Shown: positions 45,966-59,442, counted from the stretch's first letter. The stretch is 64,000 nucleotides of DNA from Delphinapterus leucas (GCF_002288925.2 NW_022098050.1:2216725-2280724); one strand, 5' to 3'. Notes: a model not told the origin generated them from the sequence alone. Numbers and translations: made by a program.

Positions 45966-48654
45966 TTCAGCCCTCATTATATTTGTAATTATCGCATTAT
46001 TGTTTTTATTACAGGAAAGATTTTACTGACCTCGAGAACAACAGAAGAGACATAAGACTTTTATCCTTTTCCTTTCTAGATTTGTATATGTTATAGTAGA
46101 CACATAAAAATGGGTGTTTCTCCACAGATTATCTTACTGTTAGGTATAAAATTTAATAAATTAGGGAGAAAATTCATAACTAACTACTTGAGCTTTCTGT
46201 GAAAACTTACAGAAGTAATATACCTTAATTGGTGTTTTGATTCCAAGCAAAAGCAAAAAAGAAGAAAACCTCTTAGGAATAATTTAAAACAAAAAATTGC
46301 CTTAGGATACACTTCCTACCTGGTAGAAGTAGGCAAATTGATATAAATATTCTTATGGCTGTCACACACCTGTCCTTGTCCCTAAAGCAGTTCAGTCAGG
46401 GGCATGATATTAAGAGGAAGCAGAGGTGGTTACCAAGTACTAACAAAACCCTTGTTCCAGGGAACCAGCACTGTTGGTGATGATGCATAAAATACTTATG
46501 CTTCTCACTGGCTGACATGGTGCTTTATATTGACTTTGGGTCTTTTTAACCTTGTGATCTCTTTCTCTGTAAAATCAGTTTCCTTTGCCCCCTTCTGAAA
46601 ATCCATTTCCTGGATTTCGTTTTCAAACTCCATCCATTCTTTTATCTGTTCAGCGTAATCTATGTCTCTTACCAAGGGTGTGGCCAGATACGCTCTTCTT
46701 TTCTTTCAGGTCCTAAAACCCTGCAAATACTGTCTTGAACGTCCAACACATCATGTTGCCACTTATTATTTTTTCTGAGTCCACCTATTCTCTTGGAACT
46801 TTTCACCTGTTTAATATGCATCTAAAGCTTACCTGTCCAGAATCCATCCCCAGAGATGCCAAAGCTCACCACTATTTTAAAATCTTTCCCTCTATGTGGC
46901 ATCTCTCCATTTGGGCATGAATTGCAAATTCACCCCAAGTGTTCTCTACCTCATGAAAACATGACTGTGCCAGAGTGCCAATGGCCTTCATTAGCCTGGC
47001 TGATCTATGAATCTGAACCCTCCTGAAATTCATTAAAGGAAAAATAGCTAACTGAAAATGAATGTAAAAGACACCCAGTGGGATCTTAAAACCTAGTCTT
47101 TCAGAGTGATGTGCTTTGGCCTTAATAGGGCTTTTATTTATTTAATTTCAGGCTTACCTTGGTTTTTGTGACAGGGTTAGCGGAGGAAACAAGCCCAAAC
47201 GTCTTGTAAACTCTCAAGCTGGATGCTTGTCTCAGGGGAGCTCAGAGGGTATCATGTTTTAAGTATTATCCTTCTGGAACTTGGAATGTGTCTGCTGACA
47301 GACAGCTCCGCTGGGTTTTAGCAATGCAGTGCTGTTCAGACGATTGAATAAGCTGAATTAGACAAAGTATTTTATTAAAATAACAAATAGATGGAACTTG
47401 GAAAGAACTTCCTTTCTTTTTTTTTTTCCTAAAGACTTAGAAGTTAGGCTTTGTTACAGAAGTCATTTAAAAGATATTAATGATGACTTTTCCTATTTCA
47501 AGTAAAAAACCCAGAAAGATCTTGTTGCTCTTTTTTAACCAATTTTAATATGTGGCCAATAACAGAGACTCTTTCAGCCAAACCATGGTATATGCAAATT
47601 AGTAATGTCCTTCTGTATTTGCAGATCTTATTTCTTCAGAGTAATAGAAAATGCTACCTGGCATTGTCTTATTAATCTTCATAACGAATGCTAAGGGGCT
47701 AGGTAGGCTGTATTTGGCAATATCCACATGTAATAGAGTTTTAAAAAAATGGGGCAATGAAAATAAAATAAGTCTAGAAATTTAACACTCAAAGTGGAAG
47801 TTTAGCAGTGGAAATGGACTAATGTTACCAGAGAAGCGCTTACTTTCTGTTACTTTTCATAATGATTAGCTAGAACATTTTCTCTCATGAATGACAAGAT
47901 TGCCTATACTGTATTTGACACATGGTGGTTTTCCAATTTGCATCAGACTGTGTGTACGGATGTGACTATGTCAAGAATAAAATACTTAGGTATTTGATAG
48001 ATTGGGACTCTTTTGCCCTCTAGAGGCAGTTCAAGGGAAGAGGCAGAAACTGTCATTCAATGTTAAGGATTGAAAGATGGTAGGTAAAACTTTGGCAGGG
48101 GAACTTGTCTCACAGTGGACCCGATCACAGTGGGGCAGGTAGAGCTCAAAGCCTTTGCTATAGCCACATACAGTGGACATCGGTAGCAACAGAAGCTCAG
48201 GTTTTGTTTTAACTTGGATACTTTAACTGCTAGGGTCTCTGGGCCTGCCACCTAGTTCAAAATTCACTGTACTTTTTAGTTCACTGTAGGGTCTCACAAT
48301 ATGGTAACTGAATGGATAAATGAAAATATAGTATTACCAACAAATACGAGTTCTTTTGTTGGAAGAGTGTGTGAGTGCCAAGTAAAAATATTTTTCTTTA
48401 TTATGTTCCTTTTACATGCGCATATTCATATGCAAAAACATTGAAAAACCATAGGCCAGCTGATTTTTTTCCTTTTCTTTTTTTAAGGTTAGCTTTCAAC
48501 TTGCTATTTATTACATACTGGTGTGTCATGTTCCTAAAATACAATTACTCCTCTGGTCATTTTAAAAATTTGTTCCCAAGTGGCATGCCATTTGATTTGC
48601 TGATTTATCTTTGAAGTAATGTATTGATGGAAAGAGGTGTGAACAGGCGTAAAG
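45966..48654. other. No recognised gene; single-copy-looking DNA
   Basis: Only chance frames of about 60-80 codons. Pyrimidine-rich sequence at 46560-46900 could be a decayed LINE tail. Nothing else recognised. Confidence 0.45.
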
Positions 48655-48860
48655 AGCAGCAGCAGGTACTTATTTACTAAGTACTCATTATATGCCAGAT
48701 CAAGCACTTAGTAACTTAATTCTCACAACAAGAATCCAACGAATCACGCCATTTTATAGATGACAAGACCAAGTCTTTAAGAAGCCAAGTAACTTACCAG
48801 GATCACATAACCACAGAAATGAGATTTGAATTTGTACGTTATGATGACAGAGTCAGGTCA
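48655..48860 (-). repeat. MIR SINE, antisense
   Basis: Complement of MIR: 'actcattatatgccagatca', 'taacttaattctcacaac', 'cattttatagatgacaagac', 'ccaagtaacttaccaggat', 'gagatttgaatttgtacg'. Confidence 0.8.
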
Positions 48861-49999
48861 CCTCACAACCCTGTCCTCCACCTCCAGTTCCAGAGCTAGT
48901 GACTGTCCTCAGCTTTGCTAAGTACTGTCAGATAGGAAGCTGGTGTCACCAGATTCTCTGTCTCACCGCCACCTTTGGAGCAAGGCAATTATAGCATCCT
49001 TGATTTTGGTTGTCCTAAAATGGAGGAACGCTTGCTGGTGGTGGACGGAAGACTCACATTCATTCACAGGCTCGAATGGGTAAAATGGTAGCAAGCCAAC
49101 ATCCTGTCGTGCTAATTGCTGCTATTTAGAAATAAGGGGTTGGGGGTGAGAAGTACCTATCCCTTCACAGTTTATAAAACACACTGAAGTTAAGGGATAT
49201 CAAGGGGTGTACTCAAGCACACACAACTTTTGTGTGGCACAGTCTGGAATTTAATCCACATGCTCTGATGGTAACTGCAGTGTAATCCCCGCCCGTCCAG
49301 ATGGCCTGAGCCTCTTGTAGTTGTTGCTTGGCTGATAATACCTTTGAATAGAAAATAAAAACTGGTTGGATATTTTTCAGAATATCTTTCATTTCAGATA
49401 CATTCTTAATCCATCAAAAGGGACATTCTAAATAAAGGCTTGTTTCTACATGATGTGTTAATGAAGAATGGCAGGGAAAAACAAAACAAAAACCCTTTTA
49501 GGGAAGTTTTTTTCAAGCTAAACTACAGCTGGTTGAAGAATGACAATACGATATCACACAACTGCCACTACTCCTAATTAATTGACTTTACAGGTGTTTA
49601 GATAGTCACTGGTGTGTCTTGTACTTATGACTAAAAAGTGCACTAACAATCTATAGCAGTGTTACAACACAGATGCTGCTATGGATGAAAACCTCTCATT
49701 TGCTCTCGATCTGTTAGCATGAACCACTTGAGAGTTACAGATGCATTTATTACTGGCATTTTCCAAATGGCAGGGACATTTGTTGCTAACAGCCTCTGAT
49801 GGGAAGGAGGAATTTGGGATTAAGGCTAAAGTTAGCTAACACCTCTTGAACTAGACAGGGTGTGAGTAGTGAACACCTGACACTACTTGTGACCATCGAG
49901 CCTGAATCATGTTTAATGAAGGCACCCTCTTTTAATTTTAACCTTTTTCAATATAAATCCAACCTTTTTCCTAAAGCTTCTTCCCTTCACTTAATTGGA
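48861..49999. other. No recognised gene
   Basis: 49140-49310 may hold a weak antisense MIR fragment. 49480-49900 looks single-copy and could be conserved non-coding DNA; the sequence alone does not show it. Confidence 0.4.
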
Positions 50000-50300
50000 C
50001 ATCCTCTTTTATTTTTCCTCCTCTTGTCTGTTACATAATGTGCCCTGTATCTTTTTACATATCTGTCATATTCTTCCCTTGTACTGGAACTATTTATGTA
50101 TCATACTTTCCCATTTACTCCTCTGTCCCTTCTCTACCCCATTCCTTAAGAAAACTGTATTTTCCATGAGGGAAGGGCTCATGCAATTTTTATGTGTATA
50201 TGTGTGTGTCATCAGCCCCTAGCACATATTACTGTTATATATTAATGGGCCTGTCTCATATTAGTGTCTCATTATATGAATGAAGAAATGAATTAATGAG
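50000..50300 (+). repeat. Probable L2-like LINE tail
   Basis: 'ccatgagggaagggctcatg' and 'tcatcagcccctagcacat' followed by an atgaatgaagaaatgaat stretch recall the L2 3' end (gagggcagggac ... cccagcgcctagcaca ... tgaatgaatgaa). It is decayed. Confidence 0.55.
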
Positions 50301-51831
50301 GAGTGAATTAAATGGGTGATGTAGTTTAGCTCACTACATGGAACCAAGTAAAGTAGGCCATCCACCCTAAGTTTTTTAGTTTGAATCAAAACCACCATCC
50401 TACTAATAATATGGGTTTTTTCTTTTTCTTGCATGAAGGTGGTAGAATTACTGGCCAAATATTTTGTTAGCATCTCATGCCAAAACTTCCACTCGTCAAT
50501 GATTTATTTCAATGATAATTACACAAAATCTCCAAGTGTAAGTATCAGATGTTGAATATTAGTGTCCTGGTGCTAGGGGAGCCTTTCCCAGGCTTTTACA
50601 TATGCTTCTCAATGTGATTCCAATTTTAGCATACAGATCTTTTACTTACTGTCAAGTCACTTAGCCTATTGGTTAAGGGAATAGAGTGTTCATAGCATTT
50701 CTTGAATATATTCTACATAATATCTTACCAGTTCCTACTTTGCTGCTCTATTAACATTCAGGTAGAGGGGAAAATTACGGAAGGATGCCAATCCCATGTG
50801 TAGGACAAAAGTCGAAGTCATTCACAGTATAATTTGCATCAGTTGTTTTCTCCCAAGTGATTCTGTGTTAGTGCTAAATATAATAGTACCAACTTGCATA
50901 TGAAAAACACAAAGAATTGGTCACCAGTTTTTTTCAAATGTAAGATGCCATCAATTTAAAAATGTATCACTATTTTATGAACCATGGAGGAAGAAAAAAA
51001 TGGTGCCAAATTAAACAGTGTGGGTTATTTTAAGCTGTATCTTGATTTCAGAGATATTAAAATAGATTAAATGTCTGGTTCTTAGAATAGGTGAAATATG
51101 GTATTTTTTCAGTAAGTAGTTATATAGTGTGTATTCAATGCTCTATACTTTCAACATTGATAACCTTCTTTTTTGAAGGGTGGAGATACACAGGGTGTTC
51201 ACGACACTTACTCTTCTAGGAAACTGTCTAAAGCCTAGTGTGCTTTGCAAGACCTGTCACTGCAACTCTAATTTCTGGATGTGTGAAGGTCTGTTCACTC
51301 TCTCAGATTCTTACATACAAACTTAAAGCGTGTGTTGCCACAGCTTTCCAGAAGGTAACATCTATCCCACGAAGCTTTCAAATCTTTTATTAGGCCCTTT
51401 TCGTGGCATTGTTTGGCCTATACTATGGCAGGCTTGCTCAAAGCAGTTTGTTGTACACAGAAAGTTAAATATTCTTAAACATTAAAAACTTTCACCAACA
51501 TTAGTATAATGACTTTCAATTAGCAACAAAACAAGCATATTCTTACATTCCCCCTACGTTTTAATGGCAGTCAAAGAGAGTATGAGTACAAATCTCAGTA
51601 ATTAGCATAAGATGGGTGAAGTAAGAAGGGTGTGTTGGAATAGGACAGCGAAGATGGGGGGCCTTGGCCTTGCTGTTGTCTATTCTACACATATTTGACC
51701 TTCAGTCCTTCAATTGAAGGACAGCAAAGTGCTCGAGCCTACTCCTGTGATCCTTTGTCATTACTTTCTTGTCTCCTTTATCTCCCGTATTTATCTTCAT
51801 CTCTGCTCTGGGTGCAGCGGATTAGCACATA
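50301..51831. other. No recognised gene
   Basis: AT-rich single-copy-looking DNA with no repeat or frame that I recognise. Confidence 0.45.
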
Positions 51832-51893
51832 CTGCCACTACTACTACGACTACCACCACCACTACAACCACTACCATCACTACTACTATGACT
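51832..51893. repeat. Imperfect (ACT/ACC)n trinucleotide repeat
   Basis: About 20 triplets of ACT, ACC and ACG type. The open frames across it (poly-Thr on plus at 51714-52097) are due to the repeat. Confidence 0.93.
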
Positions 51894-51965
51894 GACTCAT
51901 ATATGTTTAGCAATCGTCATGTGCCTGGCAGTATTCTGTCGTTCATATATATATGTGTATATATA

Positions 51966-52092
51966 TATGTATGTATAGTTGATTTACAATGTTTCTGCTG
52001 TACAGCAAAGTGGTTCAGTTATACATATATATCCTTTTTCAGATTCTTTTCAATTATAGGTTATTATAAGATATTGAATATAGTTCACATAT
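51966..52092 (-). repeat. L1 3' end fragment of another subfamily, antisense
   Basis: 'tatagttgatttacaatgtt', 'gtacagcaaagtggttcagt', 'tatacatatatatccttttt' is the complement of an artiodactyl-type L1 3' end, distinct from the aacatctttattgg type. It is preceded by a (TA/TG)n stretch. Confidence 0.8.
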
Positions 52093-52129
52093 ATTAATCA
52101 ATTTAACTGATTTACTTTAAAAATAGCCT

Positions 52130-52520
52130 TTATCTTTTCAATTAATTATAGTTTTACAGCAGAGTTGAAAATGCAGTACAGAGAATTCTCATATACCCTT
52201 CATCCATTTCCCCCAAATGTTAACACCTTACACAACTGTGGTACATTTGTAGAAGTTAAGAAATTAACATTGATACATTACTATTAATTAAGTTCTAGAC
52301 TTCATTTGGATTTCACAAGTTTATCCACTCACGTCCTTTATCTGTTCCAGGATCCATTCCGAGATACCAAGTTGCATTTAGTTGTCATATCTCCTTAACC
52401 TCCTCTGATCAGTGATAGTTTCTCAGTCTTTCCTTGTTTTGCATGATGACTGTGACTATTTTGAAGAGTACTCATTGGGTATTTTGTAGAATGTCCCTCA
52501 GTTTGGGTTGGCCTGCTGTT
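52130..52520 (-). repeat. Old L1M LINE 3' end, antisense
   Basis: 'gttttacagcagagttgaaa', 'tcatatacccttcatccatt', 'aacaccttacacaactgtgg', 'gtcctttatctgttccagga', 'gtagaatgtccctcagtttg' are blocks of an ancient L1 3'UTR. Confidence 0.8.
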
Positions 52521-52539
52521 CTTCCCATGATTAGACTGG

Positions 52540-52690
52540 GATTATGGGTAACTAATTCACTTTTCTCAACCTATAAGATGATACTGTTATGATTCTATTT
52601 TAGAGATGAGGTGACTGGGGCAGAGAATAGTTGAGTAATTTGAGGGTCTGGGTTTGAACCCAGAAAGTCTTGTTATAAACCCTGAACTCG
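52540..52690 (-). repeat. MIR SINE fragment, antisense
   Basis: 'ttagagatgaggtgactggg' and 'gggtctgggtttgaaccca' are the complement of MIR. Confidence 0.7.
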
Positions 52691-53741
52691 TGAACACTAT
52701 GTTATATTGAGTCAGGATTTATAAATTGGAATCGTTACTTCCTTAGCATCTCTCTAGTATTTTTTGGCTTCAGATTACCGTGAGTCACAGATTATCTGTG
52801 AAACAATAATAATAATTGTACTTAATATGCTGTTGCTCACCACAGTATTTGCATTTACTAAGTTTCTGGACCATGTTCGCTGTTAGTATTGCAATAATTT
52901 TTTTTATGAAGGGGGGCTCTGTCTAATTTTTTAGTTGCATAATTACAATTCTGTGAACCTGAAGGAGATTTGAAATCATAGGTTTTGTTGATTCCACCCT
53001 TTATCTCACTTCTCAAAGGAAGTGTGCTGGCGCTCTGTCTGTGTGCCTTATTTGTAGGCAGAAAGTACTCTGTGAATTCTGCAAAGCAATCCATGTACAG
53101 AGGAGGAAAACGTGGATACTCTAATAGGCCCTGCAAGTTTGGGAAATGATGAAAAAGTTAAGGCCACTTTCCAAATGAACTTTTAAAATTTCTAGGAATA
53201 GACGGCTCTCAGAGTTAGGCTATAGAAAAAAAATAACATTAGAGAAAATTCCAAAAATGCTACTTTAGCAGACTCTGTCTGTACATATGCTTATGCATGT
53301 TCTTTGGAAGCTCATACTCTAGCATTTAGCAGTACCAGAAGTTCTATGCCAGTAATGTTAAATGGAAATCCCTCCCTCTCAGACTGGAAAATGTCTTGTA
53401 GGTTAGCATGTGTATAAAAATGCAGATGCCTTTCTCTAGAGTAAGAATTGAGGGAAAATAAAATAGCTATGGGGTGTGTTCATTTATTGAGGAAAACATG
53501 AAAAAAAAAATTACTCCAGAATGGTGTTATCAACTTAAAATTAGATATGCTTCTTTCTTTTCTTTTTTTTTTTTAACATTCTGTGCACTTTTATTTTTGT
53601 AAAATGTAAACTGAGAAGTACCATCTACCTTTCAATAATGGAGATACTGGTACTTCATATGCATAAACTGCTTCCATTTTTGCTGCTAAGTCCTTTATTT
53701 TATTTTATTTAAAAAATTTTTTTCACATTTTATTTTTTATT
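52691..53741. other. No recognised gene
   Basis: The 92-codon minus-strand frame at 52858-53136 has no domain. T-rich tracts precede the L1 at 53742. Confidence 0.45.
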
Positions 53742-54334
53742 TTTTAACATCTTTATTGGAGTATAATTGCTTTACAATGGTGTGTTAGTTTCTGCTGTAT
53801 AACAAAGTGAATCAGCTATACATATACATATATCCCCATATCTCCTCCCTCTTGCATCTCCCTCCCTCCCACCTTCCCTATCCCACCCCTCTAGGGGGTC
53901 ACAGAGCACCGAGCTGATCTCCCTGTGCTATGTGGCTGCTTCCCACTAGCTATCTATTTTACATTTGGTAGTGTATATATGTCCATGCCACTCTCTCACT
54001 TCATCCCAGCTTACCCTTCCCCCTCCCTGTGTCCTCAAGTCCATTCTCTACGTCTGCATCTTTATTCCTGTCCTGCCCCTAAGTTCTTCAGAACCATTTT
54101 TTTTTTGTAGATTCCATATATATGTGTTAGCATACGGTATTTGTTTTTCTCTTTCTGACTTACTTCACTCTGTATGACAATCTCTAGGTCCATCCACCTC
54201 ACTACAAATAACTCAATTTCATTTCCTTTTATGGCTGAGTAATATTCCATTGTATATATGTGCCACATCTTCTTTATCCACTCATCTGTCGATGGACACT
54301 TAGGTTGCTTCCATGTCCTGGCTATGGTAAATAG
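53742..54334 (-). mobile_element. 5'-truncated L1, antisense
   Basis: T-rich start, aacatctttattggagtata, the (CCCT)-rich 3'UTR and the ORF2 C terminus, ending near 'tgtcctggctatggtaaata'. The minus frame at 54062-54358 retains the ORF2 end (MWHIYTMEYYSAIKGNEIEL ... RMLTHIYGI). No inversion is seen in this copy. Confidence 0.92.
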
Positions 54335-55519
54335 TGTTATGCTTATTTCTAATCTCACATAGATTGAGTTCCTGCTATGGGCAGGGCACTTTCCTTGGTA
54401 CTATGTCCTAGATCACATATTACAATTAATACAGAATTTTCTGTTAAAATACTGTAATGCTTGGAAAAGTATTTTTCACATGTACAAAGGGAATATTTTC
54501 TCTTAGGAGACTATTGATACTCTTGAGCTAAAGTATTGTAAGGTAAACTTCATAAATCACAAGAAAATGCCCAAATTGGAGATAGAAAGCAGTTTGGCCA
54601 GGGATCACACAGCAGATGTCCTCATTGGGTGGGATATTGACTTGCTGAGTTCTTTTGTGCTTTCCAACTCTAAAATCCTGAGTTTTTCTAATGTTAAGCT
54701 ACCTGATTGTAATTACAAACCTCTGTCATCATTCAAAGATTTGGAAGTCAGACTTCCTGCTGGAAGTGTTAAAAAATACTTTGGAAGGATCAGTAAGTAG
54801 TCTTGATTCGGATTTTTCAAAACTGCCACCTTCTTGGTGTCATGTGATGTTGCATCTGTGGCTGTAATGCATGTGGTTGTGATTAGCTGACACTTGTCCA
54901 GCAGTTCGTATTTTTAGGTTTCTCTCAGTGATGCCAAGCAGTGGAAAGCATTATTTCTTTGCCTGGATTTCTCATTGCATGTGTACAAAATGATATCTTT
55001 ATGTCTGTAAAGGAATGAGACTCTATAGCTGCCCTGTGTTCCCTTCATATCAAGGGGAAGGAAATATATGTCCAAATTTAAATGGGATTCTAGTCCCTTT
55101 ATTAATTTTTCACAAGGCTTTCATTCTATGTTTTTGATGGATTATATCAAATCAAGCATGTTTATTTTTCTGCTCTGTCAAAATCAACTGAAACTCCTTA
55201 TTTCTCACTGCTAAACCTGTATCTCCTACAGTCTGCTCTGTGTCAAAGAAGTTATTCCATTTCCTCAGTTAGTCAGAGCAAAAGCCTCAGGGTTATTCTT
55301 GACTCGTCTCTTTCTCTCCTACACCACGTCCAAATCAGCAAATCCCGTTAGCTTTATCTCCAAAATATGTCCAGAATCCTATCACATCTCACATCTCTGT
55401 TACTAGCATTCTGGTCCAAGCCAGCATGTTCTCTTTCTTGGATTATTTTAAGAACTTTCTACCTAGCCTGAGTCCAGCTTTGCCAAACTGTGTTCTGTTC
55501 TCCGTAAGTAGCCACGGTG
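54335..55519. other. No recognised gene
   Basis: The plus-strand frame 54567-54800 (77 codons) overlaps no repeat that I recognise, has no domain, and is best treated as chance. Confidence 0.4.
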
Positions 55520-56080
55520 ATTCTGTTAAAATGTAAGTCAAATCATGTCTCTCTTCATCTCACTCAGATCAAAATCCAAATTCCACGCCAAATGTAGAAA
55601 ATCTCTCTTCCTTTATCTACCCGACAGCATCATTTCTTCTCTTTCTTCTCTCCACACCAGCCACACCACCCGCTTTGCTATATTTGAACACACCATAACT
55701 CTCCCACTCGGAACTTTTGAAATCACTGTTTTCCTTTTCCAAAATGCTCCCCTCCAAGATACCCATCCTCAAGGTTTGCTCCCTTACTTTCTTCATGGCC
55801 TCTGTTCCCTATTTCACTCATCAGAGAGGCCCTTCTTGACTACCTCAAACCAAAGGCCTCCACCTCCAACCCACTCCTCACTCTGTCATTCCTGTACATT
55901 GTCGCCATGTCACCTGCCACCACCTAACATACTCATTTTATTTTCTGTCTCTCCCCATTAGGATATAAGCTCCATGAAAGCAGAGATGCATCTGTTCGTT
56001 TTGTTGCCTTATCACCAAGTGTAGAATTGTACATGGCACATATACGAGATCAATAAGTACTTACTGAATGAATATAGTTT
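55520..56080 (+). repeat. Ancient LINE (L2-like) tail
   Basis: 'aagtcaaatcatgtctctct', 'catcagagaggcccttcttg', 'aggatataagctccatgaaa', 'aatgaatatag' at the end follow the order of an old LINE 3' region. The 138-codon frame at 55545-55961 lies within it and is not a gene. Confidence 0.65.
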
Positions 56081-58612
56081 AAAGACAGACCGTCGTTAAA
56101 TTGGACTAGGCCAAACACATGTATAGATCAACTTTCAGTAGAATATATAGCATGGCTTATATTTACACATATTCAAATCTGGTCTTCAAATGTATTTTCA
56201 TATTCCCTAACTACAAATATTTAGTGCTATGGGAGGGAATGATGTCAATTATTTTAACTCCTTTGGCATTTGAGAAACTACGTGGAACTTTTACTATTCA
56301 TCAATTGCGTTTTTTCCTCTAGATCTAATATCTCTTTTTCTTATTGAACATTCTCTTCAGTGCAGTTTTAAAAACTATTTTACCACAGTTTTGAAATCTT
56401 GTTTGTTTGTTTTTAATTTATAAAGTCTAACTATAGTATAGATCAGCGCCTATAATACTATCTATATAATTCAGTATCTTCCAGAGTGTGTTTTCTCTGT
56501 CAAAGACTATGGTTCACATTATCATGGATGTCATGCAAATTTGGAACTGAAAGTGTAGCTATGTTCCTGTTACTTGCTTCTGTCATAATTGTCAAATGCA
56601 TATGAGTAGAACTTGCAAAAACACTTAATGGTAATAGATTGATAGTAACATTCTTTCACAATGTAGTATTGACTATGCTATGCTAAAAATAGTCATTTCA
56701 TTCAATAGGAAAATAAAAAAAACATGGGCTAGACAAGTGAGAAAACGAAGATATGCCCTAGTCTGTTTTGAGTAGAAAATATATATTTTCCATGTTTTTC
56801 TTCACTTTTCTCAAAGCAAGTAAAATTTGTAAGAGGATGATTTTTTAAAGTTGTGTACATGATGAAGATTAGAAAAATAATAAAACTGACATGACACATA
56901 TTTTAAGCTCAAGACTCATATTTTTCTATACACACAATATGTAGCTTAAAAATCATTGTGCTATTAGATTGACTTTTTAACTTACTGGATATTGGTGTTC
57001 TAATTTAGATGCGTGTATATGACCCCCATGTCTGTTTTAGGATAGATTTAATCATAAAATGATTTATGTTGGGCAAATTAGAGTAAACTCACTTGAGTAA
57101 TTAAACTAGGTGTTTTAAGGAGTGAATTTAGGTCACATAAATAAGAACTTTGTCTCAAGGAATCCTTTACTACTCTGTATTGTCAGTTTACCTAGATCTT
57201 TTTTTCTTTCCATCCAGAAGAAAATCTGTTGATAAGCTATGTGTCATTCTTTGTTGTTAATCGAGGTCTTTAGTATACTGAGTACTGTATTAAAGTCTAT
57301 GGCATGAGTTCATTAGAAATGAAATTTTGATCAGTCTCTACTTAGAATAATTGCTTTTATCTATATTTTTCAGGCTCATAGCTGAGAATAATTAATATTT
57401 TTGAAAATTTGGGTCAATTTATAGTTGATCTTGAATCACAGACTGACAGAAATATCTTGTCACTAATATGTGTGCTATGTATGACTATAGTTATCTATAT
57501 AGTCGTATATAATATTAACAAGAGAGATTTGTGCATTGTCATGTGCATTCTTCTATAGCTTGTAGTTACTGGAACCTTTCAGTTCAATAAAATACTAGTT
57601 CTGATTTGGTTTAAATTTCTAATATAGGCGTTTATACTAAGTTTCTTTGAGTAATGCTGGGCACTTCTATTAACAGAAAAGTAACTGTTTATATCACCTC
57701 TTAATAGAATGCACATTACTTCCACTAAATAATTTTTCTTCTCTTTGTGATCTGTTCTTCATTATCAGACATGGGGAAACATTAGTAGTCATGGCAGTTT
57801 AACCACTTCGAAGCTTAAAAATAGCTCATTACTTTTTAGGCTATGAAAGTATTTCCAAAATGCCAAACACATGAGTAGCAAGTTCTATTTTGCATTTTAA
57901 AAATAAATTAGATGAAATTATCACATTAACTCTTTCGGGAAGGTAGGATTCATTTACCTAAATGATCATGTTAGTATAAGAAGTGTTACCCTACTGATCT
58001 GAAAACGGTAATTGAAGTTCCAAAAATTACACCCAGGGGGTAATTTCTATCCTGACAGCTGTGTGCATATTAGGACAATTAAAGTGCCAAAGGATTCTCA
58101 TTTTATTTCTTGGTTATTATGTCTAAGGATATTCATGGCACATTATTGAGATCTGTTCAGGATCCAATGATTAAAATAAAAATGATGATCTCATCATGTT
58201 ATTCACATAGCACAGTTATCCATTTCTCTTTTGATTTATAACTTATTTTTGCCTAATGCAGTTTAGTCAAATCTCCTGGGCTTATATACTTTTTAGTTTT
58301 TGATAATCTATACTAATGGACTGCACGGGTTGCAATATAATCTAATGAAGTGGCTAAACCCAGAGTCTTGGGAACGGATCATGATGGTGTGAAGCAGATC
58401 GTGTTTGTTTAGCCTAATTTTATGACTGATTCACATTTATTAAGCAGGTCCTTGCTGGATGGGTAGTTCAGAATGGCTTAGATTTGAATAGAGAGTTGGA
58501 GAATATCAGCAGAGGCAGCTTCTAGGAATAGGAGTAGAAGCCCGACAGATATTTAAAATAAACACTGTGAATCAACATTTGGTGTTACCTGATAATTCTC
58601 AAAGCTCTATTC
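56081..58612. other. No recognised gene; long AT-rich single-copy region
   Basis: About 2.5 kb with almost no repeat that I can recognise and no open frame above about 70 codons. Confidence 0.5.
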
Positions 58613-58847
58613 TCTATTTAAGGCTTTTTCAATAAATTTACTTATTTTTATTTTTAGCTGCATTGGGTCTTTGTTGCGGCGCGTGGGCTTCTCATTGCGG
58701 TGGTTCCTCTTGTTGCGGAGCACGGGCTCTAGGTGCGCGGGCTTCAGTAGTTGTAGCACGTGGGCTCAGTAGTTGTGGCGCACGGGCTTAGTTCCTCCGC
58801 AGCATGTGAGATCTTCCCGGACCAGGGCTCGAACCCATGTCCCCTGC

Positions 58848-59247
58848 NNNNNNNNNNNNNNNNNNNNNNNNNNNNNNNNNNNNNNNNNNNNNNNNNNNNN
58901 NNNNNNNNNNNNNNNNNNNNNNNNNNNNNNNNNNNNNNNNNNNNNNNNNNNNNNNNNNNNNNNNNNNNNNNNNNNNNNNNNNNNNNNNNNNNNNNNNNNN
59001 NNNNNNNNNNNNNNNNNNNNNNNNNNNNNNNNNNNNNNNNNNNNNNNNNNNNNNNNNNNNNNNNNNNNNNNNNNNNNNNNNNNNNNNNNNNNNNNNNNNN
59101 NNNNNNNNNNNNNNNNNNNNNNNNNNNNNNNNNNNNNNNNNNNNNNNNNNNNNNNNNNNNNNNNNNNNNNNNNNNNNNNNNNNNNNNNNNNNNNNNNNNN
59201 NNNNNNNNNNNNNNNNNNNNNNNNNNNNNNNNNNNNNNNNNNNNNNN
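58848..59247. other. Assembly gap, 400 N
   Basis: 400 N inside the SINE. The size may be estimated or nominal. Confidence 0.99.
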
Positions 59248-59386
59248 AAAAATGGGCAGAAGACCTAGATAGACATTTCTCCAAAGAAGATATACAGATT
59301 GCCAACAAACACATGAAAGGATGCTCAACATCACTAATCATTAGAGAAATGCAAATCAAAACTACAGTGAGATATCATCTCACACC
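59248..59386 (+). mobile_element. L1 ORF2 piece inside the SINE
   Basis: Sense L1 ORF2 sequence ([20 protein letters not shown], then [19 protein letters not shown]). It ends inside ORF2 without a poly(A). A sense L1 fragment with no tail on its right side is what the inverted part of a twin-primed L1 would look like, with the rest hidden in the N run. A mis-joined contig end is the other option. Confidence 0.85.
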
Positions 59387-59442
59387 AGGCAGGCGGATTC
59401 TTAACCACTGTGCCACCAGCGAAGTCCCTTCTATTTAGCTTT

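Larger units (their letters stand above)
58628..59429 (-). repeat. CHR SINE, antisense, split by a gap and an L1 piece
   Basis: The tail side is at 58628-58847 ('ctgcattgggtctttgttgc' to 'gaacccatgtcccctgc') and the head at 59387-59429 ('ggcaggcggattcttaacca' to 'ccaccagcgaagtccc'). Only about three SINE bases are missing between them. The outer flanks share tctattta(a)ggcttt-like sequence (58613-58627 and 59430-59442, one base shorter and a lost G), consistent with the duplication of one SINE insertion. The frames called across the N run are meaningless. Confidence 0.88.

Noticed and set aside
51714..52097. 127-codon frame with a poly-threonine stretch
   Set aside because: The threonines are the (ACT/ACC)n microsatellite and the end is an L1 3' fragment.
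55545..55961. 138-codon Ser/Pro/His-rich open frame
   Set aside because: It falls inside an ancient LINE-like tail; the amino-acid bias comes from pyrimidine-rich repeat DNA.
58744..59438. Open frames of 143-221 codons on both strands
   Set aside because: They are produced by reading through 400 N. The real ends are SINE and L1 sequence.
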